A stretch of 64,000 nucleotides of DNA from Tetrahymena thermophila SB210. Its lineage: Eukaryota > Ciliophora > Oligohymenophorea > Hymenostomatida > Tetrahymenidae. Positions 61,001 through 64,000 of the stretch are shown piece by piece. The position numbers were made by a program, and so were the translations under genes. Below the pieces are notes generated by a model. It ran no database searches. It had not been told where the DNA came from and was given only the letters and a program-made list of their open reading frames with translations. The stretch lies in NCBI RefSeq assembly GCF_000189635.1, contig NW_002476264.1:1-64000 (forward strand), read 5' to 3'. Within the stretch, counting starts at the first letter, position 1; every line of letters begins with the position of its first letter.

Positions 61001-62914
61001 TATTTTTAAACTAAAATTGATTTTTTGAAACCTCTTTTATTAATAATTAATTTTCTAAAAAATGTTCATAAACATTTTATATTATATTCTTATTCATGCT
61101 GGTTTTATTAATCTGATTGCCAAATAAAAGCATTTGTCATTTTGATTTTGATTTTTAACAATATTTGATTATTCCTTTGTAAGTAAACTAATTAACTAAA
61201 TAATAAATATCAAATAAACAAACTACCCGTTATCGTCTTCATCATACAAAAAATTGTATCTGTAATTTTATTTAGTGTAGCTGACGTTGTTTCCTTCTTA
61301 GGTCCAATCTTTTTTTAAATGCTTCAAAGCAACTTCTGATAGAATATAAGGTTTCATTCCCTTTATAGGACAATATTAAAATTTATTCAATTTAATTTTG
61401 AAAAATTTACTCTTGTGTAAAGAGATTTCTTTTTATAGAAGTTGCAGATATTAAATTTAACTTTTTATCCTTTAGAAGCTCCCTATACTTTGAAGTAATA
61501 CCATTAAAAATGCCCTTTTGTGTTAGAATCAACTCTCATGAAAAGATCATATTCATCTGTGTTTTCAATTTTTACTGCAATATCCAAATTTCCACTTTCA
61601 AAAATAGAATCAAATTTTAAAATATCTTTTCTCTATGTGTAAAGTGGGTTGTTTCCTTGAAATGGAGGTTTCACAGGTTCTCTAAATTTTTTAGTAAACA
61701 TATCGAAAAATGGAGCTAAGTGAGGATAATCATTGGTGAACAAATGATCATAACGAAAGGTGTAAGAATCGTTTCCAGAATACTATTGATGCAATTAAAG
61801 AGAAGTGTATGGTCTAAAACCTATGTAACAAAGCTTGTATTAATTGTAATACATTGAAGTACTAGCCCCTAATTCTCTTATTATTTTATCGATAGTTGAA
61901 TTCTTAAAATTGAGGGGAATAGGTCCATTAAAGTGTATTTTTGGTACCCACCTATTTATTTTTTTTATTGATTAAATATTTAAATTTTTTATAGATTATT
62001 TTATAAAAGAAAAGTAAGTAAGTTAGTTAGTTAGTTAGTTTGTTAATTCCTGCAGGTTTAAAAAGTCAATTAATGGATTTGTTTTTATAGTATCAAAATG
62101 TATTGATTTGAGCTCATTCTAAATATTAATAAAAGAAATAAAAAATGTACCCAAAAAGCATATCAGGTTCAAGTGAATAAGGCTTGTCGATAATAGGCTA
62201 AGGAGGTAAATCTTCTAAATAATGACGCTTTGGTTCTTATTCTTCTTTATGGTGGTAATAGTCATAATATTAGTTTATGAAGTTTTTATTATTTGAACCC
62301 TAATTTCTCTAATTTTCAGTATCATCTTCAGATGAAAATCCTCCACTAACATCACTGCTGAAGGTATCATCGTTATTTTTGAAGTGATTTGCATTACTAC
62401 TAGTAATACTTTATCTATTGCTATTCCCAATGTTAACATTTAACTTATTATTGTTGCTACTTTAATTGTACTATACTTTTTCTGTGTTATTTAGCAAACT
62501 TGTATTTGCAACATTTTAGTTTTGGTTTGCCTATCCGTTGTAAAAAGTAGAGCTCTTAACTTTCACTCCATTTTTAACTATAAAATTTTATTTTTTTACT
62601 TGGATATTTTACTAATTCTATGAAGCCTAACTGATTATTGCTTATGATTACTGGATGTTATTAACCTGAACTTTTAAAACGTTTGAAGGCTAGCTAACTG
62701 ATTGCGTTTATCGAACAGAATAATTAATAGGATTCATAAAATTTCCAATCCCATATGATTGAAAAGAAGCAGATTCATACTTATTTTCAAAACCCTAAAA
62801 GTTAGCTGCTTTATTTTAACTATTATAATCACTTGGGTTATTCTATTAGTTTTGCTGAGAATTAAAAATTAAATTAGAAGCGCTCACAGTTCTCTAAGTA
62901 TCATATTTTTTCAT
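58030..62914 (-). CDS. Cytosolic carboxypeptidase, M14B (tubulin deglutamylase type), ten exons
   Basis: Exons on the minus strand: 62151-62914, 61411-61951, 61227-61360, 60738-60952, 60532-60685, 59902-60457, 59750-59844, 59373-59688, 58285-59307, 58030-58203. All phases match; 1,324 codons with stop (1,323 aa). Residues 1-250 are Asn/Gln/Ser-rich. The N-terminal beta domain typical of CCPs follows (FESGNLDIAVKI, YDLFMRVDSNTKGHFQWYYF). The zinc site is HPGES near 573 and DLHGHS near 672. NPDGVIAGNYRTG and GRDLNR form the substrate site. The catalytic Glu is in YTIEASNG near 737. Family members remove glutamates from tubulin tails in cilia. The last 500 residues are a low-complexity extension, first basic (KKKEKKIDKKKKR), then acidic (SDSESSDEDYD), then mixed. 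Junction 59373/59307 joins what could look like a separate gene; see findings. Confidence 0.88.
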
Positions 62915-64000
62915 TTAATCTATTTGTATGAAATTCCTTAAATTGATTGAAAGATTGAAAAGAAATTAATTTTTAATAATTAAAAAATTAATTAATAAGT
63001 ATGAAATGATTAAACATAACTAATTAAATAATCAATTAATTAATTTTTGGATGGTTTAGCTTTTTGAAATATTATTTATCAGTTTTGATGCTTTCTTCGA
63101 CAATAATCTTTATCATTTAATATTAATTATTTTTAAAAACAATTTGATTTGTTAATAAATATATATTAATTTATATAAATATATATCTTTTTTGCTAGTG
63201 CTTTCACCAAGTTTGATATTAAAGACTAATCAATAAATTACTCTAAATATCTATCTATAAAGAACATTCAAAACTGCCATTTAAAATTTTACATATTTCT
63301 TTAAATCAAAATTTCATATTCAGTAAAAAACAATTATAAATATTTATTTAAATTTTTAACTTTTTTAAAGTTTTATAAAGAAAAAAATATTTTAAATTTT
63401 TGTTGATGTAAAATAATTTTTAATTCATAAATCATTTTAATTACAAATATCATCAATTAGAATAAGTTTATTTTCTACAAAATGTATTTTAAATTAAAAA
63501 CTCATTGAGTAATTTCTTTTCAAATTCAAATCGATCAATTGATAATCTTTTTTTAAAAAATTATTATCTATCTATCTACATCACTTTAAATGCATAATAA
63601 TAATAAATATTTAATTAAATAGATAAAATCATTTGTAATAAATAATAAATTTTAAAAGAATAGATTTAAATATTTTGAAATATTTTTATTGTTAAAATTT
63701 TAAATATTGCTACAACTGTGAAAGGTAGGAAATAAATATGTCGATCGATATTTATTTGATGCTGCATGATTGAAAGGCTAAATAGAAATTAGAATGAATG
63801 TGTGTTTGTTTGTTTGAATAAAAAATATCATTAGAAATTAGATGCAAAAAAAGGAGAGAGTAGAGAAGGAGGAATGCAGCAGTATGGCGGAAGAGAGAAA
63901 TGAAAGAAAAGATAAGTAAAATGAATGAAAATTTTAGATATGCTTGATAATAGCTTGGTAGGTATTGATAAAAAGAAAAACTAAAATTAATTGCAGAGAG
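62915..64000. other. AT-rich spacer; purine-rich patch at right edge
   Basis: Promoter side of the carboxypeptidase gene. From about 63840 to 63930 the plus strand is purine-rich with more G than elsewhere (GGAGAGAGTAGAGAAGGAGG), with short ORFs from 63841 and 63883. It may be the 5' end of a gene that continues outside; no call made. Confidence 0.5.

Noticed and set aside
1-64000. tRNA, rRNA or virus-like and transposon sequences
   Set aside because: No cloverleaf with a GTTCRANNC arm, no rRNA blocks, and no integrase, reverse transcriptase, capsid or transposase-like frame were seen in either strand by eye.

Overview
The window looks like macronuclear DNA of an oligohymenophorean ciliate, most likely Tetrahymena or a close relative. 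It is extremely AT-rich. Almost every real gene has in-frame TAA and TAG codons inside conserved domains and ends at TGA (ciliate nuclear code, TAA/TAG = Gln). Introns are AT-rich, begin GT and end AG. Read with the standard code, only fragments of the genes appear. All gene models here were built by hand with TGA as the only stop and by matching exon phases. No tRNA, rRNA, CRISPR array, virus-like element or transposon was recognised.

Layout. 1-2345 (-): a leucine-rich-repeat (LRR) gene made of near-identical 353-bp exon-plus-intron units, running off the left edge. 3393-5003 (-) and 6041-7603 (+): a divergent pair of secreted MACPF/perforin-domain paralogues with degenerate repeats between them. 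8921-9532, 13692-14039 and 20575-20982 (all -): three LITAF-type zinc-ribbon membrane proteins. They are interspersed with two multi-pass membrane proteins, 11159-12601 and 16421-18331 (both -), which share a C-terminal motif. 19696-20070 (+): a doubtful small ORF. 22911-25436 (+): a B-box protein. 25997-28667 (-): a complete ten-exon LRR gene. 30409-31383 (+): a probable mitochondrial membrane protein. 31730-34028 (+): a third LRR gene.

34728-39802 (+): a 1,585-residue coiled-coil and Gln/Asn-rich protein. 41348-43657 (+): a two-TM ciliate membrane protein. 43998-52223 (-): a roughly 2,570-residue protein with a protein kinase domain near its C-terminus. 53999-56401 (+): a GH20 beta-hexosaminidase. 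58030-62914 (-): a cytosolic carboxypeptidase (M14B, tubulin deglutamylase type) with a long low-complexity tail. The last 1.1 kb is mostly AT-rich spacer.

The genes do not form an operon or a pathway. Most look like members of ciliate paralogue families (LRR, MACPF, LITAF, two-TM proteins). The most striking feature is the LRR system. In all three genes each repeat is one 90-nt (rarely 87-nt) exon with the same phase at both ends, so whole exon-intron units can be gained or lost without breaking the frame. The left-edge array looks like such an expansion caught very recently.
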